Notes: generated by a model not told the origin, from the letters alone. A DNA stretch of 34,591 bases from Clostridiales bacterium (GCA_016342415.1 JAEIOD010000040.1:1-34591); one strand, 5' to 3'; counted from the first letter of the stretch, positions 1 through 9,274 are shown. Program-made: numbers and translations.

Positions 1-53
1 AAAAAAGAAACCCTTGAAACCCACTAATAGCAGTGTGTTCAAGGGTGTTTTTT
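1..53. terminator. Bidirectional intrinsic terminator-like hairpin
   Basis: ACCCTTGAA (10-18) pairs with TTCAAGGGT (38-46), and a short inner stem CACT/AGTG lies in the loop. A run of six A precedes it and a run of six T (48-53) follows it, so it could stop transcription on either strand. On the minus strand it lies about 100 bases past the nitroreductase stop and may back up the closer hairpin at 137-160. The gene it serves on the plus strand would lie to the left of the window. Confidence 0.65.
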
Positions 54-136
54 ATCTGTTCTGCTGCAAAACTTAAGTTATACTATCAATATAAGAATAG
101 CACTTGGAAATTGTTTTGACAAGCTGTTAAGTCAAC

Positions 137-160
137 AAAAATAAGGCTAGGCCTTATTTA
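137..160 (-). terminator. Terminator of the sbcD-sbcC-ywaF-nitroreductase operon
   Basis: AAATAAGGC (139-147) and GCCTTATTT (151-159) form a perfect 9-bp stem around a TAG loop. On the minus strand the 3' arm runs into TTATTTTTG. The nitroreductase stop codon (154-156) lies inside the 5' arm on that strand, so termination is fused to the end of the gene. Confidence 0.7.
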
Positions 161-954
161 TAAGATACAACATATATATAATTCTCGTTGGGTACACTAA
201 CATTAGGATTTTCCTTTATCCATGTTTTTTCAATTTCCATCTCTTTTAAAGCGACTTCTAAATGATACATGGCAATACCCATATCTAGATACTGCATTTT
301 AAAGGATAATGTATTGTTATATTTAACATTTTCTTCTAAATACAAATGATAAGTATCTTCTTTAACCAATATTCTCCACGGTTGTTTGTTGGATGCTGAA
401 GGACCTAATCGAACCGCCTCTAATGCTTGATGTTCTGCCATCGGAGTTTCAAAGTTTTCGTTAAAAAATAACGTTTCGTATGGTAATCTCATATCCGACT
501 TTGCTGCTTTTCTCATAAGATTTTCGAAAAAACGTCTGTTTTCAAAGTATCCAATCGGTGTAACTGCTGGTAATACGTCGTTTTCATTAAATGTCATATG
601 TGAAAAATCTGTACGTTTAAACGTCCCAGCCATCCAACAGGTGCCTATTTTTTTGATGTTAAAATCAAGAATCATCTTTTCGAACAGGTATCCAAAATCC
701 ATTAATCCTTCAATGGTATTTACAACAGTTGCTGCTATATATTTCTGAGGATTCTTAATAATCCCATAAGTACCTACTTTTTTCCCATCTTCAATATCTA
801 TCGTTGAGATATTGAGTGTATGAGAAAATGGGCCGGTTTCTGTTTTTAAATCTTCTAAATACTCTTTGATAAAGTCTTCTGTCTCTTGTCTAAAAGGCGT
901 CTTTAAAAACGTTCTAACCGATCTTCTATTTTTTATATTATTAAAAGCTTCCAT
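154..954 (-). CDS. Nitroreductase family protein (TM1586-type)
   Basis: A 266-residue flavin-dependent oxidoreductase of the nitroreductase superfamily, most like the putative TM1586-type branch. What shows this is the N-terminal NRRSVRTF, which in the family contacts FMN phosphate, the segment IGTCWMAGTFKR (about 102-113), and LGPSASNKQPWRI (about 182-194), a signature of this branch. It is soluble with no signal peptide. The start codon overlaps the end of the upstream YwaF-like gene by 14 bases and has AAGGGA in front, so it is the last gene of an operon begun by sbcD. The natural substrate cannot be read from the sequence; members of this branch are mostly uncharacterised. It is only distantly similar to the second nitroreductase at 6268, so the two are not a recent duplication. 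Confidence 0.85.
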   Translation of the reverse strand: MEAFNNIKNRRSVRTFLKTPFRQETEDFIKEYLEDLKTETGPFSHTLNISTIDIEDGKKVGTYGIIKNPQKYIAATVVNTIEGLMDFGYLFEKMILDFNIKKIGTCWMAGTFKRTDFSHMTFNENDVLPAVTPIGYFENRRFFENLMRKAAKSDMRLPYETLFFNENFETPMAEHQALEAVRLGPSASNKQPWRILVKEDTYHLYLEENVKYNNTLSFKMQYLDMGIAMYHLEVALKEMEIEKTWIKENPNVSVPNENYIYVVSYK

Positions 955-1666
955 TTTTTGTCCCTTCTATTCTTTGATATACTCTGTTTGTCACTACAAA
1001 CAGTATAATTAATAAAACATCCAATACCAGTATATAATAGGGCCATGGACCTAAATACTGAATGAGTGACGGCACCGATGCTTTTTTACCAATAAACATA
1101 TAATTGGTATCGAATATCCTATTGATTATAAAGATGAAAATACCATAGAGATGTGTGATGATTAAAACCCGCTTGAGATTGTTGCGGCTTAACTTTCTCT
1201 TCTTTATGATCAACAGGTAGAATACCGTATATATCACAAGAAAATGAATCCATAGAATATGGAAAAATCTTAAATGCGGGAAGCCATATCGATAGATACC
1301 AGGGGTAATGATTGCCTGTGGTACCAAAATCAATCCCCAGTAAAAAAGCACATCAAATATCTTTTGATTGTATTTAAGCAATACCAAAATAGATAAAATC
1401 ACCGAAACACTGGATATATGGATCGAGAACATACCAATATAATCATGAGTTTCATAAAAACCTGACCATATTCTATACGAAATATCCATTACAATTAAGT
1501 TGATGATTAAAAAATACTTGAATAAACGACTGAACTTCTCTGACTTCTCTGATGCATAGAGACATAAAACACCTATGATGACCATGACTAGAATCGTCGA
1601 TAAATGTGCTGTCCCAAACAATTTAAAGGGTTCAATTGTATTCGGTCGTTTACTTATTATATCCAT
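941..1666 (-). CDS. YwaF/TIGR02206-type integral membrane protein
   Basis: A 241-residue membrane protein with about seven hydrophobic segments. The pattern FGTAHLSTIL near the N-terminus, the short polar stretch with GFPHLRFFHILWIH in the middle, and LGPWPYYILVLDVLL near the C-terminus match the YwaF/TIGR02206 family (TMEM164-like fold). The family has no firmly established biochemical role in bacteria. It sits directly behind sbcC: the sbcC stop and this start overlap as TAATG, implying translational coupling, and its own end overlaps the nitroreductase. The link to DNA repair is probably positional only. The family call is good; the function is unknown. Confidence 0.8.
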   Translation of the reverse strand: MDIISKRPNTIEPFKLFGTAHLSTILVMVIIGVLCLYASEKSEKFSRLFKYFLIINLIVMDISYRIWSGFYETHDYIGMFSIHISSVSVILSILVLLKYNQKIFDVLFYWGLILVPQAIITPGIYRYGFPHLRFFHILWIHFLVIYTVFYLLIIKKRKLSRNNLKRVLIITHLYGIFIFIINRIFDTNYMFIGKKASVPSLIQYLGPWPYYILVLDVLLIILFVVTNRVYQRIEGTKNGSF

Positions 1667-4600
1667 TATGTTCTCTCTACTTTCACTCGACTGCCACGTT
1701 CACCCGCTATACTTGGTAAGACGTTCAGTTTGACTGGTACTCGATTTTTAATACTTTCCACATGAGAGATCAGACCAATTGATAAGTCCTTATGATGAAT
1801 CTGTTCCAGTGACGACATCACAATTTCCAAGAACCTTTCATCTAAAGTACCAAATCCTTCGTCTAAGAAAAACAACTCTAAAGGTGCTGTACCTTTTAAC
1901 TGTATCTGAGAGGACAATGATAACGCAAGTGACAAAGATACCAAGAAAGATTCTCCTCCTGATAAAGTGGTCATATCTCTTGTCATGCCACCATGACCAA
2001 AATCTCTTATTAGAAATTTACCCTGCTCATCTACTTCTAATCCATACTTTCCTGATGTAATATCATAAAGTCTTTTAGACGCTTCAACAGAGATGTATCT
2101 CAGTTGATAAGAAGCAACATATTCTACAAACTTCTTGCCTCTAAACAAGTAATCAAGATCTGCTAAAAGACTCAACTTATGTTCCAAGTCCTTTTTTTGA
2201 TCCAATAGTGTTTTTAAAGTCACAAGCTGTTCTTTAAGTGATTGAATGTCTTTTTCCAAAGTAATCAAGGTCTTATGAACGCTTTGTTCTTTTGACTGAC
2301 ACTCATCTAAGCTCTCTTTTCTCTTTTTAAGTGTCTCTTCGGTCATTTCCTGTTCATTTAATTGTTTCTTCAGATCTTCTATCAGTACTTCAAGTGATTT
2401 TTTATCCAAATGATAATTTTCTATCACCTTCATACGGTTTGTCAATAACTCCTCAGTCCATTTAGATGTTAGAATCTCAGACTCACTTACCTCATATTGA
2501 GTAAGCATCTGATTATAACTTTCCTTGTTTTTATCACATTGGAGTTTTGATGCATTTGAAAGTGTCTCGTATTTAGAAACAGAGTCTTTATGTACTTCAG
2601 TTTCTTGTTTTTGTTTTTGTAAAAGCTCTGATTGAGTTTTATATTGATCTTCTAGTAAGTCATGTGATTTAAGCAGTTCACTTAACATCACGTCAATATC
2701 ACGTCTATTTCCGAAATCCTGAGTCAATTTGTTATCATTAATTTCTATTTGCTGTTGAATTTGTGACTGCTCTTGTTCTAATAATTTTGTTTCAAGTGTT
2801 AATTGCTCCACCAAACTTTGAGACTTTTTAAGATCAATGAGTTTTTCTTCCATTTTCTTTTGAGTTTGCTCAATTTCAATAGAAATCTCTTTGGCCTTTC
2901 TCTGATCTTCGTATAGAGAATCTCTTAATTCGGAAAAATTATCTGTCTTATAGGTTTCATACAACGCTTTTAATGAAGGTTTGATTTTATCAAGGTCTAA
3001 TGTTAAACGTTCTTCCTCTTTAACATGATGTGTTAACTGTTGTTGCTCTACATCAAGCAGTTCATGTTCATGTCTGATTCTCTCAGTCAATTGGTTGATC
3101 TCTTTTGAGAGTTGATCATGTCTATCGTAGGTCTCCTTTAACTCGGTCATCATCTTTGTATGGTCAAGTGCCATCTCTTTTAAGGCATTTGATTTGATTT
3201 CACTTTCAGCCTTTAGATCCGTAACAGCTTTTATCAGAATGGTTTCGTTGATAATGATATCATTCATTGTCTTTTCCAAATCTGAATCTTCAACAAAATT
3301 TGTGTGTACAGCTTTGATATCATGTGATTCACTGCCACAAACAGGACAAGCCATACCGTCTTTAAGTTTATCTTGCAATTTTACAATCCAAGCGTTCTCT
3401 TTTTCGTTTTGATAGATTTCATAAGATGGCATTAACAATGCTTTTCTTTCTTTTAACGCATCTAGTTTTTCTGATTCCTGCTTTAATTGATCCATAATCT
3501 TTTGACGGGCCTTTAATTCGTTTTGGTATGCTGTTTGCTTTTTTTGCAACTCGTTCATTTGATCCAAATACATCTCTTGACTGATGACGGAAACACCACT
3601 AAACACTTCTGTCACTTGACTCAATTCATCTTTTAAAGTTTCAATTTTATTTAATTTTTGCGTTACTTTATCCAAAGAGATTTTAGAGCTTTTTCTAATG
3701 TCTTCAATTTCAAGTGTTATCCTTTTCAATGTTTTTTCTTGTTCATAACCCAGATCCACTGATTGTTGTAGTTTTGAATCCACATGAAGCGATTTATAAC
3801 TTTCATTCAATTCATTGAGTCTGGACCTTAAACTCGTTTCTGCCTTTTGTTCTATTATTATAAGGTCATCTAAAGTTAATTTCTTTGATAGTTTGTTTTC
3901 TAATTCTATTTTATCGTCTTTATATTTTTCTTGTGATTGATTATGAATTTCAAGCAGTTTTAAACCTTCAACTAATTTCAAGTGATTGATAGGATAAGGT
4001 TTCATAAAGTCATTGTATTTTGTTTCAATCGTCTTAAAATGAATCTCTTCTTTTTCAAGTTTTTCAATCGATTCAGTATACAGTTCTCTAGATACAGCGA
4101 GTTCTTTTAAATGTGTTTCCAACGTTTTTTGACTTTCCATATAGTGATTGTAATACGGTACTATAGTGAGTATTTTACGGCCTAGCTCACAAGACTTTTT
4201 AAGTGCAGTCATTTCTTCCGATTTTTTTAGAAGCTCGGTCAACTGTTCTTCATTGTCCTTAAGTTTTAAAATCAATTCATATATTTTAAGACTTTCATCA
4301 TATGTTTTCTGTGCCAGTTTGCTTTCTTTAACACTGCTCTCATAAGTCTGTTTGGTTTCTTTATACGTTTGTTCTAGCATCTCTAGTTTTTCATAAGAGA
4401 TTTCTTCATATCCCTTTAGTTGACCTGTTAACACTTGATCCTTGTCTTTTTCTTTTCTTATCGCACTCTGAAGTTTTCTAGTCAGGTCGTCACCGTATCT
4501 GCTAAGAGAAAATAAACGTTCCAACATCTCTCTTCTCTCTTTACCTTTCAGTTGTATGAATTCGCTGAACTTACCTTGTGGCAAAACAACGGTTCTGATG

Positions 4601-5016
4601 AAGTCTTCAAATTTCAATCCGATGATTTCAAAACATGTCTTGTCCACTTCTTTTGTTTGATCTTCTAATAACAGATTTTCATCTGGTCTCACTTCTTCTA
4701 TTCGTGTGGGTTTTGTGGCGTTGATTTTCCCTTGTGGTGTCCTTTTATAAGTTCTTACCACATGATAAGTTATTTCATTTATTCTAAATTCAAATCCGAC
4801 TTGCATACGATCACATTGTGTGTTGATGAAATTTGAACTGTCTCTAGAGGTCTTGCCATAGAGTGCCAGTGTCATACCATCCAATATGGAAGACTTCCCG
4901 CTTCCTGTAGGACCAAACACGCCAAATAAGCCATGCTTTGTAAGTGCGTCAAAGTCAATGACTTGTTCTTCATTAAAGCTGTTCAAGCCCTTTAAACTCA
5001 ATCTAATCGGCTTCAT
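1666..5016 (-). CDS. sbcC: Nuclease SbcCD subunit C (Rad50-like ATPase)
   Basis: An 1116-residue SMC/Rad50-type ATPase that partners SbcD to open and process hairpins and protein-blocked double-strand ends. The N-terminal lobe has Walker A GPTGSGKS (35-42) and the Q-loop region VVLPQGKFSEF (about 143-153). Two long coiled-coil arms flank a zinc-hook CPVC near residue 557, through which dimers join. The C-terminal lobe has the ABC signature TLSGGESFLVSL, Walker B ELFFLDEGFGTLD and the switch histidine in LISHVES. Length is typical for Gram-positive SbcC. The start overlaps the end of sbcD by 14 bases, and its AGGAGGTAC ribosome site lies within the last sbcD codons, so the two subunits are translationally coupled. 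Confidence 0.97.
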   Translation of the reverse strand: MKPIRLSLKGLNSFNEEQVIDFDALTKHGLFGVFGPTGSGKSSILDGMTLALYGKTSRDSSNFINTQCDRMQVGFEFRINEITYHVVRTYKRTPQGKINATKPTRIEEVRPDENLLLEDQTKEVDKTCFEIIGLKFEDFIRTVVLPQGKFSEFIQLKGKERREMLERLFSLSRYGDDLTRKLQSAIRKEKDKDQVLTGQLKGYEEISYEKLEMLEQTYKETKQTYESSVKESKLAQKTYDESLKIYELILKLKDNEEQLTELLKKSEEMTALKKSCELGRKILTIVPYYNHYMESQKTLETHLKELAVSRELYTESIEKLEKEEIHFKTIETKYNDFMKPYPINHLKLVEGLKLLEIHNQSQEKYKDDKIELENKLSKKLTLDDLIIIEQKAETSLRSRLNELNESYKSLHVDSKLQQSVDLGYEQEKTLKRITLEIEDIRKSSKISLDKVTQKLNKIETLKDELSQVTEVFSGVSVISQEMYLDQMNELQKKQTAYQNELKARQKIMDQLKQESEKLDALKERKALLMPSYEIYQNEKENAWIVKLQDKLKDGMACPVCGSESHDIKAVHTNFVEDSDLEKTMNDIIINETILIKAVTDLKAESEIKSNALKEMALDHTKMMTELKETYDRHDQLSKEINQLTERIRHEHELLDVEQQQLTHHVKEEERLTLDLDKIKPSLKALYETYKTDNFSELRDSLYEDQRKAKEISIEIEQTQKKMEEKLIDLKKSQSLVEQLTLETKLLEQEQSQIQQQIEINDNKLTQDFGNRRDIDVMLSELLKSHDLLEDQYKTQSELLQKQKQETEVHKDSVSKYETLSNASKLQCDKNKESYNQMLTQYEVSESEILTSKWTEELLTNRMKVIENYHLDKKSLEVLIEDLKKQLNEQEMTEETLKKRKESLDECQSKEQSVHKTLITLEKDIQSLKEQLVTLKTLLDQKKDLEHKLSLLADLDYLFRGKKFVEYVASYQLRYISVEASKRLYDITSGKYGLEVDEQGKFLIRDFGHGGMTRDMTTLSGGESFLVSLSLALSLSSQIQLKGTAPLELFFLDEGFGTLDERFLEIVMSSLEQIHHKDLSIGLISHVESIKNRVPVKLNVLPSIAGERGSRVKVERT

Positions 5017-6211
5017 CTGTACCTCCTAATATCTCTAAAAGAAGTGATGTGATTTCTTCAGTCGGTTCGGTTTGTCTTTCCCTAAGATAATATTTCTTAA
5101 AGATGGATTCAATCGGTTCTTCGGTGATATTACTTTGAAAAATTTCCTGATCTTTCAAATCAATAATCGGAGTGATCTCCAATATATCTCTTTTAAGTCG
5201 TTTCATCGATTTGATTTCATATTCCTGTATATATCGATCCGTTTGAATTTCCAAGTAAACATAACTCTCTTCATTCTGATGTACTTCGCATAATTCTATC
5301 GCATGTTCTATGGAATCAGTCTGCCATACTTCTATAGGTTTATACACTTTAAATGGCGTGAACGTTATCTCAATATTACCTACTTTTGCGTCAATAATAT
5401 AACACCCTTTTTGAAAATGTCTTTCCTTTTTATTGTATTGTAGTGGTGAACCTGAATACCGGATACGTTTATTGGTATTCGGGAGAACCATCGGTTTATG
5501 AATATGTCCTAACGCAATATAATCCGCTTCTTTTGGAAAACAAGAACTATCAATGATATAACTGCCTCCAAGTTGTATACTCCTTTCAGAGCCTGTTTCC
5601 TCAGCACCCATCGCAAATAGATGTGACATCACCACATTAATTGTATCTTCTCTAAAATGAACTTTGAGAGTTTCAAATAACTGTCTTATCTTATCATTGT
5701 ATTTTTCAAGTTGTTCGACTTCTTCTAATCCAACTTCCAAATAAGCTTCTTCCAATCGTTTTTCACTTGGGTAAGGGACGGTCAGTATTACAGCCTTTTC
5801 ACCATTAATCTCAACTTCAATAAATCCTGGACCTGATTGTATCAACTGGTGTTGTCCATAAGTACCGGTTTCTAAAACTCTGTTTAAGCTGTCCACCATG
5901 ATGATGCCATGTTCTCTTGCTAGGGGACTTGCTGCCACCAAACGGTTTGGATTATCATGGTTTCCAGGTATCACTACAATCAATCGTTTACCATTGTTGC
6001 TAATATCTTTTAAAGTCTGATAAAACAAAGTTTCCGCCTTCGAAGATGGATTGAATGTATCATACACATCACCTGCAATCATCACCACATCAATCGCTTC
6101 TTCTTCTATTATCAATTTAAAATCTTCTAAAAATTTTTCTTGTTCCTCAATTCGACTCACACCTTCTAATTGTTTCCCCAAGTGCCAGTCACCAGTATGT
6201 AATAGTCTCAT
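5003..6211 (-). CDS. sbcD: Nuclease SbcCD subunit D (Mre11-like exonuclease)
   Basis: A 402-residue manganese-dependent phosphoesterase, the nuclease half of SbcCD. All Mre11-type metal motifs are visible in order: GDWHLG (7-12), AGDVYDT (about 46-52), PGNHDNP (about 82-88), SHLFAMG with its histidine (about 196), and LGHIHKP (about 233-239). The C-terminal part is the capping/SbcC-binding region. ATG at 6211 is preceded by an excellent AGGAGGTATT site. It is the first gene of the operon sbcD-sbcC-ywaF-nitroreductase. A TGTTATACT extended minus-10-like element lies at 6228-6236, but it is so close that any transcript from it would start at the ribosome site, so the promoter is uncertain. Confidence 0.96.
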   Translation of the reverse strand: MRLLHTGDWHLGKQLEGVSRIEEQEKFLEDFKLIIEEEAIDVVMIAGDVYDTFNPSSKAETLFYQTLKDISNNGKRLIVVIPGNHDNPNRLVAASPLAREHGIIMVDSLNRVLETGTYGQHQLIQSGPGFIEVEINGEKAVILTVPYPSEKRLEEAYLEVGLEEVEQLEKYNDKIRQLFETLKVHFREDTINVVMSHLFAMGAEETGSERSIQLGGSYIIDSSCFPKEADYIALGHIHKPMVLPNTNKRIRYSGSPLQYNKKERHFQKGCYIIDAKVGNIEITFTPFKVYKPIEVWQTDSIEHAIELCEVHQNEESYVYLEIQTDRYIQEYEIKSMKRLKRDILEITPIIDLKDQEIFQSNITEEPIESIFKKYYLRERQTEPTEEITSLLLEILGGTDEAD

Positions 6212-6252
6212 AATACCTCCTGTTATTAGTATAACATTTAACTATTTTTTAC

Positions 6253-6279
6253 AAAAGAAAAAGACCTTTAAGGTCTTTC
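6253..6279 (-). terminator. Terminator of nitroreductase at 6268
   Basis: On the minus strand AAAGACC and GGTCTTT form a 7-bp stem (up to 9 with the loop closed) followed by TTTTTCTTTT. The nitroreductase stop codon (6268-6270) is in the loop. Confidence 0.75.
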
Positions 6280-7032
6280 AAACATTTTGAGTATTTCCTT
6301 TAAAGAACGGTTCATCTCAACAAAGAAGTCTGCGCCCATTTTTCTATTGTAAAACTGCTGTGCATAATTTTTAATTTCCTCAGAAACATTTGGATTATAG
6401 AGTTTTGTTTTTTCCTGATACATATCTTCTAATTCATCTTTGGATAGTTTTTTATAGGTTTCTTCAAATATCACATGTTTTGTATCAAAACGATACCTTG
6501 GAGCTGGTCTATGGTCATAATGTCCTAAAACCAACATGGCTGCTGGAAAAACATACTCTGGTAATTCAAATAATTCTCTATGATACTCAAAGTTCTCCAT
6601 GATATCACCAATATAACAACTGCCAACACCATAGTGTTCTGCTGCAATTACAGCATTTTCTGAAGCAATCAAAGCATCATTGATAGCAAGGATGGCATCT
6701 GCAAGTGTTGGTCCATCGTAGTGTCTATTTGTTTTTTCAGCATATTCTTTGACATCATTTTGCAGAAGATAGTGATGCCACTTATAAAGGTCAACCAAAA
6801 ATATCAGTGCTGTATCTGCATCTTTTATAAACGGTTGATGATCACAAGAAACACTGAGTTTCTCAAGCGTCTCTGAATTTTTTACTTTCAAAATAGTATA
6901 CGGCACCATATTGCCTGCAGTAGGTGCTTTTATAGCAGATTCCAATATTGAAGTAAGCACCTCATCTTCTATTGGCTTGTTATTGAATTTCCTGATACTC
7001 ACGCGGTTATTAATGATATCCATCGTTGTCAT
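6268..7032 (-). CDS. Nitroreductase family protein (NfsA/FRP-like)
   Basis: A 254-residue classical nitroreductase, expected to use NAD(P)H and FMN to reduce nitro compounds, quinones or flavins. Visible family signs are the N-terminal NRVSIRKF (flavin phosphate contact), APTAGNMVPY (about 36-45, flavin-ring loop), GVGSCYIGDIM (about 134-144) and VLGHYDHRPAPRYRF (about 167-181). The C-terminal extension after 200, rich in charged residues and ending near MFERP, is typical of the larger NfsA-like members. ATG at 7032 has AGGAGGACTTATT in front; a second ATG three codons on is less well placed. It is divergently transcribed from the flavoprotein at 7117 with an 84-base gap, suggesting shared control of two redox flavoproteins. 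Confidence 0.88.
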   Translation of the reverse strand: MTTMDIINNRVSIRKFNNKPIEDEVLTSILESAIKAPTAGNMVPYTILKVKNSETLEKLSVSCDHQPFIKDADTALIFLVDLYKWHHYLLQNDVKEYAEKTNRHYDGPTLADAILAINDALIASENAVIAAEHYGVGSCYIGDIMENFEYHRELFELPEYVFPAAMLVLGHYDHRPAPRYRFDTKHVIFEETYKKLSKDELEDMYQEKTKLYNPNVSEEIKNYAQQFYNRKMGADFFVEMNRSLKEILKMFERP

Positions 7033-7116
7033 AATAAGTCCTCCTCTTTAATATTACCATATACGAATCATTTATATAACCAAATTTATATGCTATGATA
7101 AAGTCGAGGTGATGAC

Positions 7117-7869
7117 ATGAAAATAGTTTTAGTTAATGGCTCTATAAGAAAAGGAGCTACATATAAAGCCCTACAACTAATAGAGAAGACACTAAAAGAA
7201 CTTGGAGATTATGAATTTGAGTATATCCATATGGTGGATACTGAACTCAACTACTGCAAGTCTTGTTTCCAATGTTTTATTAAGGATGAAAGCAAATGTT
7301 TCCAATATGATAAGTCTTATACTTTTAAAAATCAGCTTCTTCAGGCAGATGGCATCATTTTTTCTTCTCCGGTTTATGCCATGAACATATCTGGAGCCAT
7401 GAAGAATTTCATAGATTCCATTACCTATCTTTTTCATCGACCGGAATTTCAAACTAAAAAAGGAATGGCTGTTTCTACAACGATGGGATCATCTGCAAAA
7501 TCCAGTGCTGAGTATTTGAAATCGGTTCTGAAAGCATTTGGTGTCAATGATTGTTCTACATTGGCGGTTACTCAATTCGGACAATCAATTGATACATCTG
7601 ATAAACTTCAAAAACAGATCATCAAAGCTGCAACACACTATCATAAAATGCTTAATAAACCAGCTAAATCTCCTTCTTTAAAGGATGTACTTTGGTTTAA
7701 CATGTGGAAAGCAAGTACTCAAATCACAAAAGAGAAAGACTATGAACATTGGAAAAGTCTAGGTTGGTACAATAGCTCGTATTACTTTGATATCAAAATT
7801 AATCCAATAAAAAAACTTATAGGATTTATCACCTATAAGTTCTTAAGAATGGTTATGCCTTCTAGATAA
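7117..7869 (+). CDS. NAD(P)H-dependent flavodoxin-fold reductase with iron-sulfur-flavoprotein cysteines
   Basis: A 250-residue flavodoxin-like protein. VNGSIRKGATYKAL (6-19) is the FMN-phosphate loop and SSPVYAMNISGAMKNFID (about 89-106) the isoalloxazine loop. Cys47, Cys50, Cys53 and Cys61 give CX2CX2CX7C, the compact [4Fe-4S] ligand spacing known from iron-sulfur flavoproteins (ISF). The C-terminal 70 residues are a basic extension (KYKFLRMVMPSR-like) seen in clostridial members. A GAGGTGATGAC site precedes ATG. It is transcribed away from the nitroreductase at 6268 and ends in a strong two-way terminator. The iron-sulfur cluster is inferred from cysteine spacing; the electron donor and acceptor are unknown. 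Confidence 0.82.
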   Translation: MKIVLVNGSIRKGATYKALQLIEKTLKELGDYEFEYIHMVDTELNYCKSCFQCFIKDESKCFQYDKSYTFKNQLLQADGIIFSSPVYAMNISGAMKNFIDSITYLFHRPEFQTKKGMAVSTTMGSSAKSSAEYLKSVLKAFGVNDCSTLAVTQFGQSIDTSDKLQKQIIKAATHYHKMLNKPAKSPSLKDVLWFNMWKASTQITKEKDYEHWKSLGWYNSSYYFDIKINPIKKLIGFITYKFLRMVMPSR

Positions 7870-7895
7870 AAAACCGCAGCTGAGCTGCGGTTTTT
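7868..7895. terminator. Shared bidirectional terminator
   Basis: AAAAACCGCAGC, loop TGA or slightly larger, and GCTGCGGTTTTT form a GC-rich stem with an A-run before and a T-run after. It lies between convergent genes: the plus-strand flavoprotein ending at 7869 and the minus-strand uracil permease ending at 7899. Confidence 0.92.
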
Positions 7896-7898
7896 CTA

Positions 7899-9182
7899 TT
7901 ATACAGCTTCTACTTTTGAAGCTGATTCTTCTACTTCTTTGTTTTCTGTTTTAAATACAGTATTTAATACTACGTTTAATGAAACACCAACGATAGCAGC
8001 TAAACTTAAACCATCCAACATAACTGTACTTGTAATTGGGATACCGATTGAGATACCTGCATATTTTTTCAAATAACTCGTTCCTAAACCGATAATCAAC
8101 ATCGTTACCATTACAATTAGTGACTGTGCATTAAATTCTACTTTACTGTCTTTGATCATCTTAACACCAATCCAAGCAATCATTCCGAATAACATAAATG
8201 AGATACCGCCCATTACAGCCACTGGAATTGTTTGAAGAACTGCTCCGAATTTTCCAATAAGTGCTAAAAGGATTGCAAATACTGCTGCAATTCTTAAGTT
8301 TCTTGGATCGTAATTTTTAGTAATCGCAAGCACACTTGTGTTCTCACCGTATGTTGTATTAGCCGGTCCACCAATAAGTGCTGCAAACATTGTTGCTAAA
8401 CCATCACCTAAAAGTGTTCTGTTTAGTCCTGGATCTTTTAAGAAATCCTGTCCGACTACTGTACCATTTGTTGTAACGTCTCCAATATGTTCCATGAATA
8501 CTGCAAGTACAACCGGTACGATTGTGATGATTGCTGGTAAACTAAACTTTGGAAGTGTCATCTCTGGAATGGCAAATATACTTGCATTTGTTATTGGAGC
8601 GAAATCCAAAATAGGTGTCCCTGTAATCATTCCGATGATTAATGCTGTTACATAACCCATTACAACTGCCAATAAAATCGACATTTGTTTTACAAGACCT
8701 TTAGCAAAGGCATTGATTAAAATAACATACAGTAGTGTTAATCCAGCTAATAAAAAGTTAAGAGATGCCATATCGAATGCCACTGGTATCAATGTCAAAC
8801 CGATGATGATAATCATTGGCCCAATAACATATGAAGGCAATACCTTTTGAAGCGTTGAAACTTTTACTTTTCCTATAAATAATGAAATAATGACGTAAAC
8901 CAAACCTGCAACCATTAAACCACCTTGTGCATAAGCTAAATCTCCACCATGCATTTCTTTAACGGCTATTATTACTGCAATAAATGAAAACGATGAACCT
9001 AAAAATACAGGCACTTTTCTTTTTGTAACAAAATGAAATAGTAATGTACCAATACCGGCTGCCAATAGTGCTACTGCTGGATTGAATCCTGTAATTGCCG
9101 GTACCAATACTGTTGCACCAAACATCGCTACAAGATGTTGTAAACCTAGAATAAGGTTCTTAAATGTTAGTTTATTATCCAT
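7899..9182 (-). CDS. pyrP: Uracil permease (UraA/PyrP, NCS2 family)
   Basis: A 427-residue membrane transporter of the nucleobase-cation symporter-2 family, bringing uracil into the cell. It has about 14 hydrophobic segments. N-terminal GLQHLVAMFGATVLVPAITG and the pair EHIGDVTTNGTVVGQDFLKD and GGPANTTYGENTSVLAITK carry the family's substrate-site glutamates (EHIG and YGEN). The ATG has AAAAGGAGGATACG in front. The leader contains a PyrR-type hairpin (9196-9211), which supports uracil over xanthine as substrate. It is a single-gene unit with its own promoter, attenuator-like terminator and downstream terminator. Substrate assignment is by family and regulation, not direct evidence. Confidence 0.92.
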   Translation of the reverse strand: MDNKLTFKNLILGLQHLVAMFGATVLVPAITGFNPAVALLAAGIGTLLFHFVTKRKVPVFLGSSFSFIAVIIAVKEMHGGDLAYAQGGLMVAGLVYVIISLFIGKVKVSTLQKVLPSYVIGPMIIIIGLTLIPVAFDMASLNFLLAGLTLLYVILINAFAKGLVKQMSILLAVVMGYVTALIIGMITGTPILDFAPITNASIFAIPEMTLPKFSLPAIITIVPVVLAVFMEHIGDVTTNGTVVGQDFLKDPGLNRTLLGDGLATMFAALIGGPANTTYGENTSVLAITKNYDPRNLRIAAVFAILLALIGKFGAVLQTIPVAVMGGISFMLFGMIAWIGVKMIKDSKVEFNAQSLIVMVTMLIIGLGTSYLKKYAGISIGIPITSTVMLDGLSLAAIVGVSLNVVLNTVFKTENKEVEESASKVEAV

Positions 9183-9195
9183 CGTATCCTCCTTT

Positions 9196-9211
9196 TGGTC
9201 TCACAGGACCA
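9196..9211 (-). promoter_or_regulatory. PyrR-binding-type RNA hairpin next to the pyrP ribosome site
   Basis: On the permease mRNA TGGTC and GACCA form a stem around the hexaloop CTGTGA. The known PyrR recognition element is a hexaloop of pattern CNGNGA closed by a C-G pair, and this matches exactly. The hairpin ends four bases before the AGGAGG ribosome site. Known PyrR sites either drive transcription attenuation from upstream or, in mycobacteria, overlap the ribosome site and block translation; the position here fits the second mode. No pyrR gene is in the window. Confidence 0.75.
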
Positions 9212-9220
9212 TTTTAAAGC

Positions 9221-9255
9221 AATCAAAAAAGACTTTTGCACACAACAAAAGCCTT
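9221..9255 (-). terminator. Leader terminator (attenuator candidate) of pyrP
   Basis: In the permase leader RNA AAGGCTTTTG (9255-9246) pairs with CAAAAGTCTT (9238-9229), with one G-U, around a seven-base loop, followed by TTTTTT. It lies between the promoter and the start codon, so it would cut the transcript short unless prevented. The sequence AAAAGTCTTT of its 3' arm is repeated exactly at the 5' end of the transcript (9304-9295), where it could pair with the same 5' arm and form an antiterminator. Confidence 0.75.
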
Positions 9256-9274
9256 AACGACATGTTCAATCTTT

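Noticed and set aside
9221..9255. Reading the pyrP leader as a classical Bacillus PyrR attenuator
   Set aside because: In that mechanism the PyrR loop precedes the terminator; here it follows it, beside the ribosome site.
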